From: Jeongeupia sp. HS-3
Lineage (GTDB): Bacteria > Pseudomonadota > Gammaproteobacteria > Burkholderiales > Chitinibacteraceae
DNA length: 64,000 nucleotides
Assembly: GCF_015140455.1 (NCBI RefSeq)
Contig: NZ_AP024094.1
Coordinates: 1 to 64,000, forward strand
Reading direction: 5' to 3'
This document shows, one piece after another, positions 9,347 to 18,283 of the stretch; the stretch's first letter is position 1; every line of letters starts with the position of its first letter. The translations under genes were made by a program, and so were the position numbers. Under the pieces are notes generated by a model. The model did not search any database and had not been told where the DNA came from. It saw only the letters and a list, made by a program, of their open reading frames with translations.

Positions 9347-10651
9347 GTGGCAAATCCCGCTCAGGCTTCTGCTGGTAGTAAGTTCGCGGATCTGAAGAAA
9401 CGCATCTGGTTCTTGGTCGGTGCACTGATCGTTTATCGTATCGGCGCGCATATCCCCGTTCCGGGGATTAATCCGGCCGAACTGGCGCGTCTCTTCGAAA
9501 GTTCGCAAACCGGTCTCTTGAACATGTTCAACATGTTCTCGGGTGGCGCCTTGTCGCGCTTTACCGTGTTTGCGATCGGGATCATGCCTTACATCTCGGC
9601 TTCGATTATTTTGCAGCTTGCCGCGGAGGTTTTTCCAACGCTCAAGCAGCTGAAGAAAGAAGGTGAGGCCGGGCGCCGCAAGATCACGCAGTACACGCGT
9701 TATGCGACGGTATTGCTGGCTACGGCGCAAAGCTTCGGGATTGCCATGATGCTGTTCCGTCAGCCGAACTTGGTTATGCTGCCGCAACTGCAGTTCATCA
9801 TCATGACGGTCATCACTTTGGTGACCGGCACGATGTTCCTGATGTGGCTGGGTGAGCAAATCACTGAGCGCGGCATCGGCAACGGGATTTCGATCCTCAT
9901 CTGCGCCGGTATCGCCGCAGGTGTGCCGGGCGCGATCGGCAAGACGCTGACCCTAGCCAATCAAGGTGCTTTACCGATCGTTCTGGTGCTGTTCTTGTTC
10001 GTCGGCGTGGTGCTGCTGACGGCTGCTGTGGTGTTTGTCGAGCGTGGTCAACGCAAAGTGCCAGTGCACTATGCCAAGCGCCAAGTCGGCAATCGCATCA
10101 TGCAGGCGCAAAGTACCCACCTGCCGCTGAAGCTGAACATGGCTGGTGTGATTCCGCCGATTTTCGCCTCGTCGATCATCCTGTTCCCGGCTACCGTGTT
10201 GTCCTGGACCGGTAATAGTGACAAGTTTTCGTGGCTGAAGTCGATCGGTGACATGTTGCATCCTGGGCAGCCGTTGTATGTGCTGCTGTATGCAGCTGCG
10301 ATCATCTTCTTTTGCTTCTTCTATACCGCGCTGGTCTTCAATCCGAAGGAAACTGCGGATAATTTGAAGAAGAGTGGCGCAATGATTCCGGGCTACCGTC
10401 CGGGCGAACATACGGCACGTTACATCGAGAAGCTCATCCTCAAGTTGACGCTGATCGGGGCCGTGTACATCACCGTGGTCTGTCTGATTCCGGAGTTCCT
10501 GATCTTGAAGTGGAATGTTCCGTTCTACTTCGGTGGTACTTCGTTGTTGATTCTCGTGGTGGTGACCATGGACTTCATGTCGCAGATGCAATCGTATGTG
10601 TTGTCGCATCAATATGAAGGCCTGTTGAAGAAGGCGAATTTCAAGGGTTAA
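9347..10651 (+). CDS. secY: Protein translocase subunit SecY
   Basis: SecY (434 aa) is the pore of the SecYEG translocon in the inner membrane. About ten hydrophobic segments are visible. Diagnostic stretches are [13 protein letters not shown] near the N-terminus, RITQYTRY-like sequence after TM2, and [22 protein letters not shown] in the cytosolic loop before TM9. The start is GTG 9347, preceded by the weak [20 protein letters not shown] is the resulting N-terminus. As in most bacteria it is encoded with the ribosomal proteins. Confidence 0.98.
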   Translation: MANPAQASAGSKFADLKKRIWFLVGALIVYRIGAHIPVPGINPAELARLFESSQTGLLNMFNMFSGGALSRFTVFAIGIMPYISASIILQLAAEVFPTLKQLKKEGEAGRRKITQYTRYATVLLATAQSFGIAMMLFRQPNLVMLPQLQFIIMTVITLVTGTMFLMWLGEQITERGIGNGISILICAGIAAGVPGAIGKTLTLANQGALPIVLVLFLFVGVVLLTAAVVFVERGQRKVPVHYAKRQVGNRIMQAQSTHLPLKLNMAGVIPPIFASSIILFPATVLSWTGNSDKFSWLKSIGDMLHPGQPLYVLLYAAAIIFFCFFYTALVFNPKETADNLKKSGAMIPGYRPGEHTARYIEKLILKLTLIGAVYITVVCLIPEFLILKWNVPFYFGGTSLLILVVVTMDFMSQMQSYVLSHQYEGLLKKANFKG

Positions 10652-10674
10652 GGCGCGAGCCTCAAGCTGAGAAA

Positions 10675-10893
10675 ATGTCGAAAGAAGACGCCATTCAGAT
10701 GTCGGGCGAAGTCCTGGAAACGTTGCCTAATGCGACGTTCCGGGTCAAGCTCGAAAACGGACATGTGGTCCTTGGTCATATTTCCGGCAAAATGCGCAAA
10801 CATTACATTCGCATTCTGCCGGGTGATAAGGTTACTCTAGAGCTTACGCCCTATGACCTGACCAAGGCTCGCATCGTATTCCGGGCGAAGTGA
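10675..10893 (+). CDS. infA: Translation initiation factor IF-1
   Basis: IF-1 (72 aa) binds the 30S A site during initiation. The single OB fold shows [20 protein letters not shown] and [19 protein letters not shown]. Its place between secY and rpmJ is the arrangement seen in many betaproteobacteria and Gram-positives, whereas E. coli carries infA elsewhere. No good Shine-Dalgarno is present (GAGAAA only). Confidence 0.97.
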   Translation: MSKEDAIQMSGEVLETLPNATFRVKLENGHVVLGHISGKMRKHYIRILPGDKVTLELTPYDLTKARIVFRAK

Positions 10894-10930
10894 CTGTCCG
10901 GAATTTCATTTTTGACTGAAAGGAAAGACG

Positions 10931-11044
10931 ATGAGAGTTCAAGCATCGGTCAAGAAAATTTGCCGCAATTGCAAAATCATTCGCCGCAACCGTGTTGTGC
11001 GTGTGATCTGCACTGACCCGCGGCACAAGCAACGCCAAGGCTGA
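10931..11044 (+). CDS. rpmJ: 50S ribosomal protein L36
   Basis: L36 (37 aa) is the smallest ribosomal protein. The reading frame [20 protein letters not shown] continues to DPRHKQRQG. The zinc ligands C11, C14, C27 and H32 are all present, so this is the zinc-binding (C+) form. AGGAAAG (10921-10927) is the Shine-Dalgarno. It is the last gene of the spc unit; a strong promoter begins one base after its stop codon. Confidence 0.96.
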   Translation: MRVQASVKKICRNCKIIRRNRVVRVICTDPRHKQRQG

Positions 11045-11073
11045 TTGAGTCAATCGGCCGCAGGCGTTATAAT
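11045..11073 (+). promoter_or_regulatory. Predicted strong sigma70 promoter of the alpha operon
   Basis: TTGAGT (11045-11050) and a perfect TATAAT (11068-11073) are separated by 17 nt. Transcription should begin near 11080, about 25 nt before rpsM. The discriminator CTGCAG is GC-rich. This is the best sigma70 match I found in the window. Confidence 0.8.
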
Positions 11074-11105
11074 CTGCAGCTTTTTTAACCTGGGGTAAGG
11101 AAGTT

Positions 11106-11468
11106 ATGGCCCGTATTGCTGGGGTTAATATTCCCAATCATCAGCATACTGTGATCGGCCTTCAGGCAATCTTTGGTATCGGCCGCACTCGCGCATACGC
11201 GATCTGCTCGGCTACTGCCATTGACACTGCCAAGAAGGTGAAAGATCTCAGCGAAGCTGAACTCGATAAACTTCGCGAAGAAATTGGCAAGTACATCGTT
11301 GAAGGTGACCTTCGTCGTGAAAACACGATGAGCATCAAGCGTCTTATGGACCTTGGCTGCTACCGTGGTTTCCGTCATCGCAAAGGCTTGCCTGTTCGCG
11401 GTCAGCGTACGCGTACCAATGCGCGCACTCGCAAGGGGCCGCGTAAAGCGATCGCTGGCAAGAAGTAA
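11106..11468 (+). CDS. rpsM: 30S ribosomal protein S13
   Basis: S13 (120 aa) contacts the P-site tRNA and L5. The helix-turn motif [19 protein letters not shown] and the basic tail [18 protein letters not shown] are characteristic. First gene of the alpha operon (rpsM-rpsK-rpsD-rpoA-rplQ) downstream of its own promoter; GGGGTAAGGAAG provides the ribosome-binding site. Confidence 0.97.
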   Translation: MARIAGVNIPNHQHTVIGLQAIFGIGRTRAYAICSATAIDTAKKVKDLSEAELDKLREEIGKYIVEGDLRRENTMSIKRLMDLGCYRGFRHRKGLPVRGQRTRTNARTRKGPRKAIAGKK

Positions 11469-11485
11469 TCTAAGGAACACAAAGA

Positions 11486-11878
11486 ATGGCTAAAGCAAAC
11501 ACAGTGCGTGTACGGAAGAGAGTCAAAAAGAGCGTGTCTGAAGGGATCGTGCACGTGCACGCTTCGTTCAATAACACGATCATTACCATCACCGATCGCC
11601 AAGGCAATGCACTTTCTTGGGCTACCTCGGGCGGTGCTGGTTTCAAGGGCTCTCGGAAAAGTACACCCTTCGCGGCACAGGTTGCTGCGGAGCACGCTGG
11701 TAAAGTTGCCCAAGAATATGGTGTGAAGAACCTTGAAGTCCGTATCAAGGGCCCTGGTCCGGGTCGCGAATCCGCAGTGCGTGCACTCAACGCGCTTGGC
11801 TTCAAGATCACTAGCATTTCCGACGTGACGCCGGTGCCGCACAACGGCTGCCGTCCGCCGAAAAAGCGTCGTATCTAA
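11486..11878 (+). CDS. rpsK: 30S ribosomal protein S11
   Basis: S11 (130 aa) lines the mRNA exit cleft with S7. The motifs [20 protein letters not shown] and [20 protein letters not shown] are diagnostic. AAGGAAC precedes ATG 11486. It lies 17 nt after rpsM and 13 nt before rpsD. Confidence 0.97.
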   Translation: MAKANTVRVRKRVKKSVSEGIVHVHASFNNTIITITDRQGNALSWATSGGAGFKGSRKSTPFAAQVAAEHAGKVAQEYGVKNLEVRIKGPGPGRESAVRALNALGFKITSISDVTPVPHNGCRPPKKRRI

Positions 11879-11891
11879 CCCGGAGTAAGAC

Positions 11892-12518
11892 ATGGCTCGT
11901 TATATTGGCCCCAAGTGCAAACTCGCACGCCGTGAGGGTACAGATCTTTTCCTCAAGAGCGCTCGTCGCTCGCTCGACAGCAAGTGCAAGCTGGAACAAG
12001 CCCCAGGCCAGCACGGCGCAAACGGCAAACAGCCGCGCCTCTCCGATTACGGGGTGCATCTGCGCGAGAAGCAGAAGATCCGTCGCATCTACGGCGTACT
12101 GGAACGTCAGTTCCGTCGTTATTTCGAACAAGCCAGTGCTCGCAAGGGCTCCACGGGTGAAAACCTGCTGAAGCTGCTTGAGTCGCGTCTGGACAACGTC
12201 GTTTATCGTATGGGCTTCGGCTCGACTCGCGCTGAAGCTCGTCAGTTGGTTTCCCACTGCGCGCTGACCGTGAACGGTACCGTCGTCAACATCTCGTCCT
12301 TCCAGGTTAAGGCTGGCGACGTTGTCGCTATCCGCGAGAAGGCTAAGAAGCAGGTTCGCATTCAGGAAGCGTTGTCGCTTGCTGAAGGCATTGGCTTCCC
12401 GGGCTGGGTTCAGGTTGATTCCAAGAAAATGGAAGGCGTGTTCAAAAGCGCGCCGGAGCGTTCCGATCTCTCCAGCGATCTCAATGAGTCGCTGGTGGTG
12501 GAATTCTACTCCAAGTAA
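11892..12518 (+). CDS. rpsD: 30S ribosomal protein S4
   Basis: S4 (208 aa) is a primary assembly protein, and in E. coli represses the alpha operon. [20 protein letters not shown] starts the N-terminal domain; only Cys9 and a Cys near residue 32 remain, so there is no zinc finger. An S4-type RNA-binding domain ([20 protein letters not shown]) follows. Ends 36 nt before rpoA. Confidence 0.97.
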   Translation: MARYIGPKCKLARREGTDLFLKSARRSLDSKCKLEQAPGQHGANGKQPRLSDYGVHLREKQKIRRIYGVLERQFRRYFEQASARKGSTGENLLKLLESRLDNVVYRMGFGSTRAEARQLVSHCALTVNGTVVNISSFQVKAGDVVAIREKAKKQVRIQEALSLAEGIGFPGWVQVDSKKMEGVFKSAPERSDLSSDLNESLVVEFYSK

Positions 12519-12554
12519 ACACTGAACCGTTTTCAGGCCAAGGGATACTGATAC

Positions 12555-13538
12555 ATGCAAAACCTCGCTAACGAGTTGCTCAAGCCGCGCATCATCGACG
12601 TGCAGGCTCAATCATTCGCCCAAGCTCGGGTGGTGATGGAGCCGTTCGAGCGCGGTTACGGCCACACGCTCGGTAACGCCCTGCGCCGGATCCTGTTGTC
12701 GTCGATGCCGGGCTACGCCCCCACCGAGGTCAAGATCGAAGGCATCGTGCACGAATATTCCGCTCTGGATGGCGTGCAGGAAGATGTTGTCGATATTCTC
12801 TTGAACCTCAAAGGGGTCGTGCTCAAGCTGCACGGTCGTGACTCGGTCACGCTCACGCTCGCCAAAGACGGCGAGGGCGTGGTCAAGGCCAGTGATATTC
12901 AGCTGCCGCACGACGTCGAGGTTGTAAACCCCGACCACGTGGTTGCTCACCTGTCCGCAGGTGGCAAGCTGAACGTCGAAATCAAGGTCGAGAAGGGCCG
13001 TGGTTACCAGCCTGCACCGGCTCGTCTGAACAAGGACGAGAACCGCAGCATTGGTACCATCCAGCTTGACGCTTCGTTCAGCCCGATCCGTCGGGTCAGC
13101 TATCAAGTCGAAAGCGCTCGCGTTGAGCAGCGCACCGATCTTGATCGCTTGATCCTCGATATCGAGACCAATGGCGTGTTGACGCCGGAAGATGCGGTTC
13201 GCCAAGCGGCCCGTATTCTGATGGATCAACTGTCCGTGTTCGCCGATCTCGAAGGGACGCCGGTTGAGGAAGAGAAACCGGCAGCACCGCAGATCGATCC
13301 GATCTTGCTGCGTCCGGTGGACGACCTTGAGTTGACCGTGCGTTCGGCAAACTGCCTGAAGGCCGAGAATATCTACTACATCGGGGATCTGATCCAGCGC
13401 ACCGAGACTGAGCTCTTGAAGGCGCCGAATCTGGGCCGCAAGTCCTTGAATGAAATCAAGGAAGTGCTCGCCTCGAAGGGCCTGTCGCTGGGTATGCGCC
13501 TCGAAAACTGGCCGCCGGCGGGCTTGGAAAAGCCCTGA
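12555..13538 (+). CDS. rpoA: DNA-directed RNA polymerase subunit alpha
   Basis: The alpha subunit (327 aa) nucleates polymerase assembly and contacts activators and UP elements. The N-terminal domain shows [20 protein letters not shown] and the dimer interface. A short linker ([12 protein letters not shown]) joins the C-terminal domain, with [20 protein letters not shown] and [20 protein letters not shown]. Full length, typical of betaproteobacteria. Confidence 0.99.
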   Translation: MQNLANELLKPRIIDVQAQSFAQARVVMEPFERGYGHTLGNALRRILLSSMPGYAPTEVKIEGIVHEYSALDGVQEDVVDILLNLKGVVLKLHGRDSVTLTLAKDGEGVVKASDIQLPHDVEVVNPDHVVAHLSAGGKLNVEIKVEKGRGYQPAPARLNKDENRSIGTIQLDASFSPIRRVSYQVESARVEQRTDLDRLILDIETNGVLTPEDAVRQAARILMDQLSVFADLEGTPVEEEKPAAPQIDPILLRPVDDLELTVRSANCLKAENIYYIGDLIQRTETELLKAPNLGRKSLNEIKEVLASKGLSLGMRLENWPPAGLEKP

Positions 13539-13563
13539 GCGGTCGACGGAAAGGAACTGACAA

Positions 13564-13953
13564 ATGCGTCATGGTAATGGCAATCGTAAACTGAATCGTA
13601 CCTCGAGCCACCGCCAGGCTTTGCTTCGCAACCTGGCTAATGCGCTCCTGCGTCACGAAGTCATCAAAACCACGCTGCCGAAGGCAAAGGAACTGCGCCG
13701 CGTCGCAGAACCATTGATCACCCTCGGTAAGAAGCCGTCTCTGGCCAACCGCCGTCTCGCCTTCGATCGCACTCGCGATCGTGAGATGGTTGTTAAGCTG
13801 TTTGACGTGCTGGGCCCGCGCTACGCCAACCGTAATGGTGGCTACCTGCGCATTCTGAAGTGCGGTTTCCGCGATGGCGACAATGCTCCTATGGCATTCG
13901 TCGAACTCGTTGATCGCCCGGAAGAAGCCGGAGTGGTTGAAGCCGCCGAGTAA
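13564..13953 (+). CDS. rplQ: 50S ribosomal protein L17
   Basis: L17 (129 aa) closes the alpha operon. The opening [20 protein letters not shown] is diagnostic. GGAAAGGAA precedes the start. A C-terminal acidic tail ([12 protein letters not shown]) follows the conserved [20 protein letters not shown]. An intrinsic terminator begins 14 nt after the stop. Confidence 0.97.
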   Translation: MRHGNGNRKLNRTSSHRQALLRNLANALLRHEVIKTTLPKAKELRRVAEPLITLGKKPSLANRRLAFDRTRDREMVVKLFDVLGPRYANRNGGYLRILKCGFRDGDNAPMAFVELVDRPEEAGVVEAAE

Positions 13954-13966
13954 TCGGTACGGCAAT

Positions 13967-13999
13967 GCAAAAAGGCCAGCGTTTCGCTGGCCTTTTTGC
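13967..13999 (+). terminator. Rho-independent terminator of the alpha operon
   Basis: AAAAAGGCCAGC (13969-13980) pairs with GCTGGCCTTTTT (13986-13997) around a GTTTC loop, and flanking GC pairs extend the stem by two. It is A-rich on the left and T-rich on the right, so it could work in both directions. Confidence 0.85.
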
Positions 14000-14105
14000 A
14001 TTTTGGCTGCGGCAGAAATCGAAGAGCTTGGTTGCCTGAATCCTTGGTCGTAGACTGAAGGGCTGACAGGCGTTGTATGTTTTTGGCATTTAACCGGGAT
14101 GGGTG

Positions 14106-14930
14106 ATGGCACGTTTTGCGATTGGCGACATTCAGGGGTGTTTTCGCGAGTTTCAGCTCTTGCTTGAGCGGATGGCATTCGAACCCGGGCGCGATACGCT
14201 GTATCTGGTCGGTGACCTGGTTAATCGTGGGCCCGATTCGGTGTCGGTTTTGCGCTGGGCCAAGGCGCACGACGAGTCGGTGCGTATCGTTTTGGGGAAT
14301 CACGATCTCAGCCTGTTGGCACTCTCTGCCGGCATAGGCAAGGCCCGTGGTGGCGACACGATGGGTAGCGTACTTGAGGTCGATGATGCCCCCCTGCTAC
14401 TCGACTGGTTACGTGAGCAACCATTGCTGCTCAATCTCGGGGATGCTTTGATCGCCCATGCCGGCATCTGGCCTGGCTGGTGTCTGGAGCAGGCTTGCAG
14501 TCTGGCCGATGAGGTTCATCAGCAATTGATGAGTGCGGATTGGCGCCACGGTCTTGGCCAAATGTATGGCAACCAACCTGCGCGCTGGGATGACAACTTG
14601 GATGGCTGGGCGCGCTGGCGCTTTGTCGTGAATGCGCTGACGCGAATGCGCTTTGTGGCGACCAATGGCGAGCTGCAGCTCAAGTACAAAGGCGAGCTCG
14701 GCGACGCACCCGCGGGTCTGTATCCATGGTTTGACTGGCCGCAGCGGCAGTCCCTACCGCGGGTGATCTGCGGTCACTGGTCCGCACTTGGATTGCGTCA
14801 GCGCGAAGACGTGGTTGCGCTGGATACCGGTTGCGTCTGGGGCGGGGCGCTGACTGCGATCGACCTTGACCGCGACCTGCTGTTTCAAGTGCCAGCGCAG
14901 TGCGAATATCAGGAAATCGCGACGATTTAG
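14106..14930 (+). CDS. apaH: Bis(5'-nucleosyl)-tetraphosphatase (symmetrical)
   Basis: ApaH (274 aa) hydrolyses Ap4A to two ADP and removes Np4N caps from RNA. Metallophosphatase motifs are in order: GDIQGC near residue 8 (GDxHG-type, with Gln in place of His), GDLVNRGP, and GNHDL. The final His motif is CGHWSALGL. The Asp-Ile-Gln variant of the first motif is mildly unusual; E. coli has GDVHGC. An adjacent GTG at 14103 could add one residue. The gene converges on olsA, with a 4-nt overlap of the stop codons. Confidence 0.93.
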   Translation: MARFAIGDIQGCFREFQLLLERMAFEPGRDTLYLVGDLVNRGPDSVSVLRWAKAHDESVRIVLGNHDLSLLALSAGIGKARGGDTMGSVLEVDDAPLLLDWLREQPLLLNLGDALIAHAGIWPGWCLEQACSLADEVHQQLMSADWRHGLGQMYGNQPARWDDNLDGWARWRFVVNALTRMRFVATNGELQLKYKGELGDAPAGLYPWFDWPQRQSLPRVICGHWSALGLRQREDVVALDTGCVWGGALTAIDLDRDLLFQVPAQCEYQEIATI

Positions 14931-15700
14931 GCGTGCTGCGCACTACTGCTGGTTTCAAAGGCTTGATGCGCTGCCTGAATGCGGGTGTGTACGTGTTGAG
15001 TCAGGCTGCGCCGATCACTTTCCGCCGCGGGGAGTGGTGCGAGGAAGCTGAGTTCGACGGTAAGACCCTGGTGCCCGAGGACACGCCAGAGGGATTCACC
15101 AAAAGACATTTCATCGACATAGGCCGCGGCACGGCAGCGCCGTCCTTTGCCGTTGGTATAGCGCAGATATACCGGTTGTATCGTTGCTTCGGCGTCGACG
15201 GCGGCCTGTAGTAGGGACGAGCGGAAAGGCAGAATGTTGGTGCCGTCGCTGGTGGTGCCTTCAGGGAAGATTGCAACGCAATCGCCGCGCAGCAATGACT
15301 GAAAAATGGCGCCATTGACTCGTGCCGTATCACGGCGGCGGTCGCGTTCGATAAACAGCGTGCGCGCACCGCAACACAGCTTGCCGACGACTGGCCAGCT
15401 ACGAATCTCCGACTTGGCGACAAACTGCGACACCGTGACGGCATTGAGAACGAAAATATCCAGCCAGGAGATGTGATTGGCCAGCAACACATGGTTGGCC
15501 GGATACACACCGGGCGACATGCCATGGACTTGTACCTGAATCTGCAGCAGCTTCAGTAGTTGTTTGGACCAGTGGTGGATGTAGTCAACGCGCTCGTCGT
15601 CATTCAGTCGGGGCAAATGCCAGGATACGGCATAGGTGCCCCTCGCGAGATGGAGGGCTAGACGAAACAGACGGCGAAGACGGGTACAGAAAAGCAGCAT
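14927..15700 (-). CDS. olsA: 1-acylglycerol-3-phosphate acyltransferase family protein (OlsA-like)
   Basis: A PlsC-family acyltransferase (257 aa from ATG 15700). The catalytic NHISWLD motif (HX4D) and the substrate motif FPEGTTSDG are present, as are an N-terminal hydrophobic/basic stretch (RLFRLALHLARGTYAVSW) and the FIERDRR block. Because it follows an OlsB-like gene, the probable job is acylation of lyso-ornithine lipid to ornithine lipid at the inner membrane. A general PlsC role is the alternative. The start is uncertain: the frame stays open far upstream but only into olsB antisense-like codons, and no clear Shine-Dalgarno precedes 15700. Confidence 0.85.
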   Translation of the reverse strand: MLLFCTRLRRLFRLALHLARGTYAVSWHLPRLNDDERVDYIHHWSKQLLKLLQIQVQVHGMSPGVYPANHVLLANHISWLDIFVLNAVTVSQFVAKSEIRSWPVVGKLCCGARTLFIERDRRRDTARVNGAIFQSLLRGDCVAIFPEGTTSDGTNILPFRSSLLQAAVDAEATIQPVYLRYTNGKGRRCRAAAYVDEMSFGESLWRVLGHQGLTVELSFLAPLPAAESDRRSLTQHVHTRIQAAHQAFETSSSAQHA

Positions 15701-15815
15701 GGACAACAGGTAGGGCCGAGGCCGGATGAGGGCTTGTTTGGGCAGTTTATCCGCTTCACCAGCCTCAGACCATTTCCCTATTGTCTCGGTCGTGAAATGT
15801 GTGTCGATCACGTCG

Positions 15816-16568
15816 TTAGCGCAGGAAATGTTTGGCGTAGCGTTGGTCAACATGCTGAATGGGTAGCAGCAAAAAGAAATCGGCGGTGTTGAAATCCGGA
15901 TCCCAGGCGGGTTCGCCGCAGATGAACGAGCCGGCGCGCAGATAGCCGCGTAGCAATGGCGGGATGGGCGCGTCGAGTTTCTGGTTGAGCGCTGCCAGCG
16001 GTAATGGGCAGCGTGGGAAGACCCGCCACTCGACCGGTGCGAGTGCCGTTTTCGTGAGTTTGGCATACAGGCTGGCCGCGAGATGGCCGCCATCAATCAG
16101 CGATACGCTGGCACAGCCGATCAGGTAGTGATAGCCGTGTTGGCTCATGTACTCGGCCAGCCCGGCCCACAGCAGGGAAATTGTCGCGCCTGTGCGGTAG
16201 TCCGGGTGCACGCAGGAGCGACCTACTTCGACCAATTGGTTGCGCAGGTGTGCCAGCCGGGTGAGGTCGAACTCGGTGTCGGAATAATAGCTGCCAATCG
16301 TCCGCGCCTGGTGGGGCGGCAGAATGCGGTAGGTGCCGACAACTTCGCCGGTTTCGTCATCCTGCACGACCAGGTGTTCGCAATACGGATCGAACAGATC
16401 ATGATCGATACCGGGTTCGCGGCAATTGAGGCGGGCACCCATTTCGCCGGCAAACACGCGGTGGCGGAGTGCTTGCGCCGCGCGGATCGTATCGCTGTCG
16501 GTGGTGAGCGCCACGGAAAGTTGGCGCTTGCGGGATTTACCGGTTGCGGTATGCAACTGCTGCAGCAT
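15816..16568 (-). CDS. olsB: L-ornithine N-alpha-acyltransferase (OlsB-like, GNAT fold)
   Basis: A 250-aa GNAT-type acyltransferase of the OlsB/hemolysin-like family. It transfers a 3-hydroxyacyl group from acyl-ACP to the alpha-amino group of ornithine, the first step of ornithine-lipid synthesis. Visible family stretches are RAAQALRHRVFAGEMGA, VGTYRILPPHQA and VGRSCVHPDYRTGATISLLW (acyl-donor binding region). The strong Shine-Dalgarno TAGGAGGA lies just upstream of ATG 16568 but falls inside a small hairpin. olsA follows after 115 nt on the same strand. Function is by family and context. Confidence 0.88.
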   Translation of the reverse strand: MLQQLHTATGKSRKRQLSVALTTDSDTIRAAQALRHRVFAGEMGARLNCREPGIDHDLFDPYCEHLVVQDDETGEVVGTYRILPPHQARTIGSYYSDTEFDLTRLAHLRNQLVEVGRSCVHPDYRTGATISLLWAGLAEYMSQHGYHYLIGCASVSLIDGGHLAASLYAKLTKTALAPVEWRVFPRCPLPLAALNQKLDAPIPPLLRGYLRAGSFICGEPAWDPDFNTADFFLLLPIQHVDQRYAKHFLR

Positions 16569-16576
16569 GAAAGATC

Positions 16577-16593
16577 CTCCTAGTTGGTAGGAG
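16577..16593 (-). promoter_or_regulatory. Hairpin masking the olsB ribosome-binding site
   Basis: On the minus strand CTCCTA, CCAAC, TAGGAG form a 6-bp stem with a 5-nt loop. Its 3' arm is the core of the olsB Shine-Dalgarno sequence, 8 nt before the ATG. In RNA this would hide the ribosome-binding site when closed. The stem is short, so the effect could be weak or temperature-dependent. Confidence 0.45.
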
Positions 16594-16657
16594 AAAATTA
16601 AGCGCTGCAGATGACGAAGAAATGACCGGAAGTTGAAAGTGACGTGACGGTTGGCGG

Positions 16658-16843
16658 CTAGGCGTCGAGTGGCGGTATATCGGGCTGGGTCGGGTCGGCC
16701 AACGGAATGCGGTAGCTTTCATCGGCCCATTGGCCGAGATCGATCAGCCGGCAGCGTTGGCTGCAGAATGGCCGGAACGGATTATCGGGGCTATAGGCTG
16801 CGGGCTCGCCGCATTGCGGGCAGGAAACGATGCGTTTGTTCAC
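16658..16843 (-). CDS. yacG: DNA gyrase inhibitor YacG (zinc protein)
   Basis: YacG (61 aa) is a small zinc-ribbon protein that binds GyrB and inhibits gyrase in E. coli. Four Cys in the pattern CPQC...FCSQRC (residues 8, 11, 27, 31) form the zinc site, followed by [18 protein letters not shown], the family signature. The start is GTG, overlapping the zapD stop by 4 nt. Linkage to zapD and coaE is common in beta- and gammaproteobacteria. Confidence 0.93.
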   Translation of the reverse strand: MNKRIVSCPQCGEPAAYSPDNPFRPFCSQRCRLIDLGQWADESYRIPLADPTQPDIPPLDA

Positions 16844-17598
16844 AGATTGCAGTAGCTGAGTGAGAAGTCGACGTCGGCATCGACCGAGCGGGCACGTTCG
16901 CCCGAGGTCGAGGGCAACATGAAACGGATATTGATGGCGTAGCGGTTGGCGGACAGCTCCGGCACGGCAGGCAGGTCGGCCACCAGATTGACCTTCAATA
17001 GTTGTACCGATTTACCGCCGGACATCTGCTGAAAATTGCCGTTCTTCGCTGTGTAGTGGCAGACCTTGGCCGAATCGCGCAGCAGGCGCAGCACGATGTC
17101 TAGCGCGTGCTTGATTGGCAGCAGTGGTGTGAACCAGCGATCGAGGTCGGCCTGACGACGCGGTGCGCCCTGTTGTAGCCAATAGTGATACGAGGGTAGA
17201 TCGAACTCGCAGACGCCTCCCGGGATATTGGCCCGTTGCTTGATCGCCATTAACCATTCGTTATCGCGCAAGAACTGACCGAATTTGCCGGTCATCTGCA
17301 ACAAGCGGCCGTGCGTGGACTCAATGTCGTTGAGTATCTTTTCCAGCGCCGCTTCGGAAATCTGTGGATTATGGCGCAGCCCGGTTAGTGTCTGGCGCTG
17401 ACGCTCCAGCTCTTGCAGCAGATCGGACTTCAAATCGGCCCGGCTCGCGACTTCCATGATCTCGAAGATTCCCAGCAAGGCACTGTGATGGTCGAGCGCG
17501 TGCCCACCTGCCACGAAATGAGCGGTACGGTTGTAGAGGTTTTCCAGACGCAATAGCGTGCGAATACGCTCGTTGATGGGGAATTCGTAGCTGATCAC
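16840..17598 (-). CDS. zapD: Cell division protein ZapD
   Basis: ZapD (252 aa from GTG 17598) cross-links FtsZ filaments at the Z ring. The start at 17598 gives [20 protein letters not shown], which matches the family N-terminus. The frame continues nine codons upstream to a TTG at 17625, but neither extra length nor a ribosome-binding site supports that. The rest is mostly helical, with conserved [19 protein letters not shown] and [10 protein letters not shown]. It overlaps yacG by 4 nt and lies 68 nt after coaE. Confidence 0.92.
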   Translation of the reverse strand: MISYEFPINERIRTLLRLENLYNRTAHFVAGGHALDHHSALLGIFEIMEVASRADLKSDLLQELERQRQTLTGLRHNPQISEAALEKILNDIESTHGRLLQMTGKFGQFLRDNEWLMAIKQRANIPGGVCEFDLPSYHYWLQQGAPRRQADLDRWFTPLLPIKHALDIVLRLLRDSAKVCHYTAKNGNFQQMSGGKSVQLLKVNLVADLPAVPELSANRYAINIRFMLPSTSGERARSVDADVDFSLSYCNL

Positions 17599-17666
17599 GG
17601 TACGCTCAGCGGCAAAGGTATGCAATTTTGCGGCAAGGATGACATTTTGGAAACCCGGCGGAATGA

Positions 17667-18281
17667 TTAAGTCTGGGCGACGGTGGACCAGGCGAGGTAG
17701 CGCTGGTGTTGCTGGGCGACTACTTCGGCGAGCCTATCGAGTGAGCCGTCGTTGTCGATAATGTCGTCGCCGAGTTCGCGACGTTTGCTGCGATCGAGCT
17801 GACTGTTGATGATGGCATCGGCCAGCTCGCCAGTCATTCCCGGGCGAGCCAGTAGGCGTTGTCGTTGGCGTGTTTCGCTGCACTCGACTACCAGTGCGCG
17901 TTCGACTCTGGCGCGGAAGGCGGGCGCTTCGAACAGTAACGGCACGGCAACGAGGGCGTATGGCGTCGTTGCGGGGAGCTCGCCGAGCTCGCGTTCGATC
18001 TCGGCAAGGATCCGTGGATGCATGATGGCTTCAAGTTGTGCCCGTGCTGCCGCATTGTCGAAGACATGCTGGCGCATCCACCCGCGCGCCAAGGTGCCAT
18101 CAGCGTCGATTGCCGCCGGGCCGAAATGCGCACGAATGGCATCGAGCGCCGCCGATGGCGGTTGCGAGAGCCGGTGAGCGATTACATCGGCGTCGATGAC
18201 CGGCACGCCTCGTTGCGAGAACAGGGCGCTGACGGTTGACTTGCCGCTGGCGATGCCGCCGGTGAGGCCGATGACGCGCAT
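17667..18281 (-). CDS. coaE: Dephospho-CoA kinase
   Basis: CoaE (204 aa) carries out the last step of CoA synthesis, phosphorylating dephospho-CoA. The P-loop GGIASGKST lies at residues 8-16, followed by VIDADVIAH, the substrate-binding region. The ATG at 18281 sits 2 nt after the pilD stop, so it is translated with the pilus genes. The frame extends 16 codons upstream into pilD, which would place unrelated residues before the P-loop. Confidence 0.96.
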   Translation of the reverse strand: MRVIGLTGGIASGKSTVSALFSQRGVPVIDADVIAHRLSQPPSAALDAIRAHFGPAAIDADGTLARGWMRQHVFDNAAARAQLEAIMHPRILAEIERELGELPATTPYALVAVPLLFEAPAFRARVERALVVECSETRQRQRLLARPGMTGELADAIINSQLDRSKRRELGDDIIDNDGSLDRLAEVVAQQHQRYLAWSTVAQT

Positions 18282-18283
18282 AT

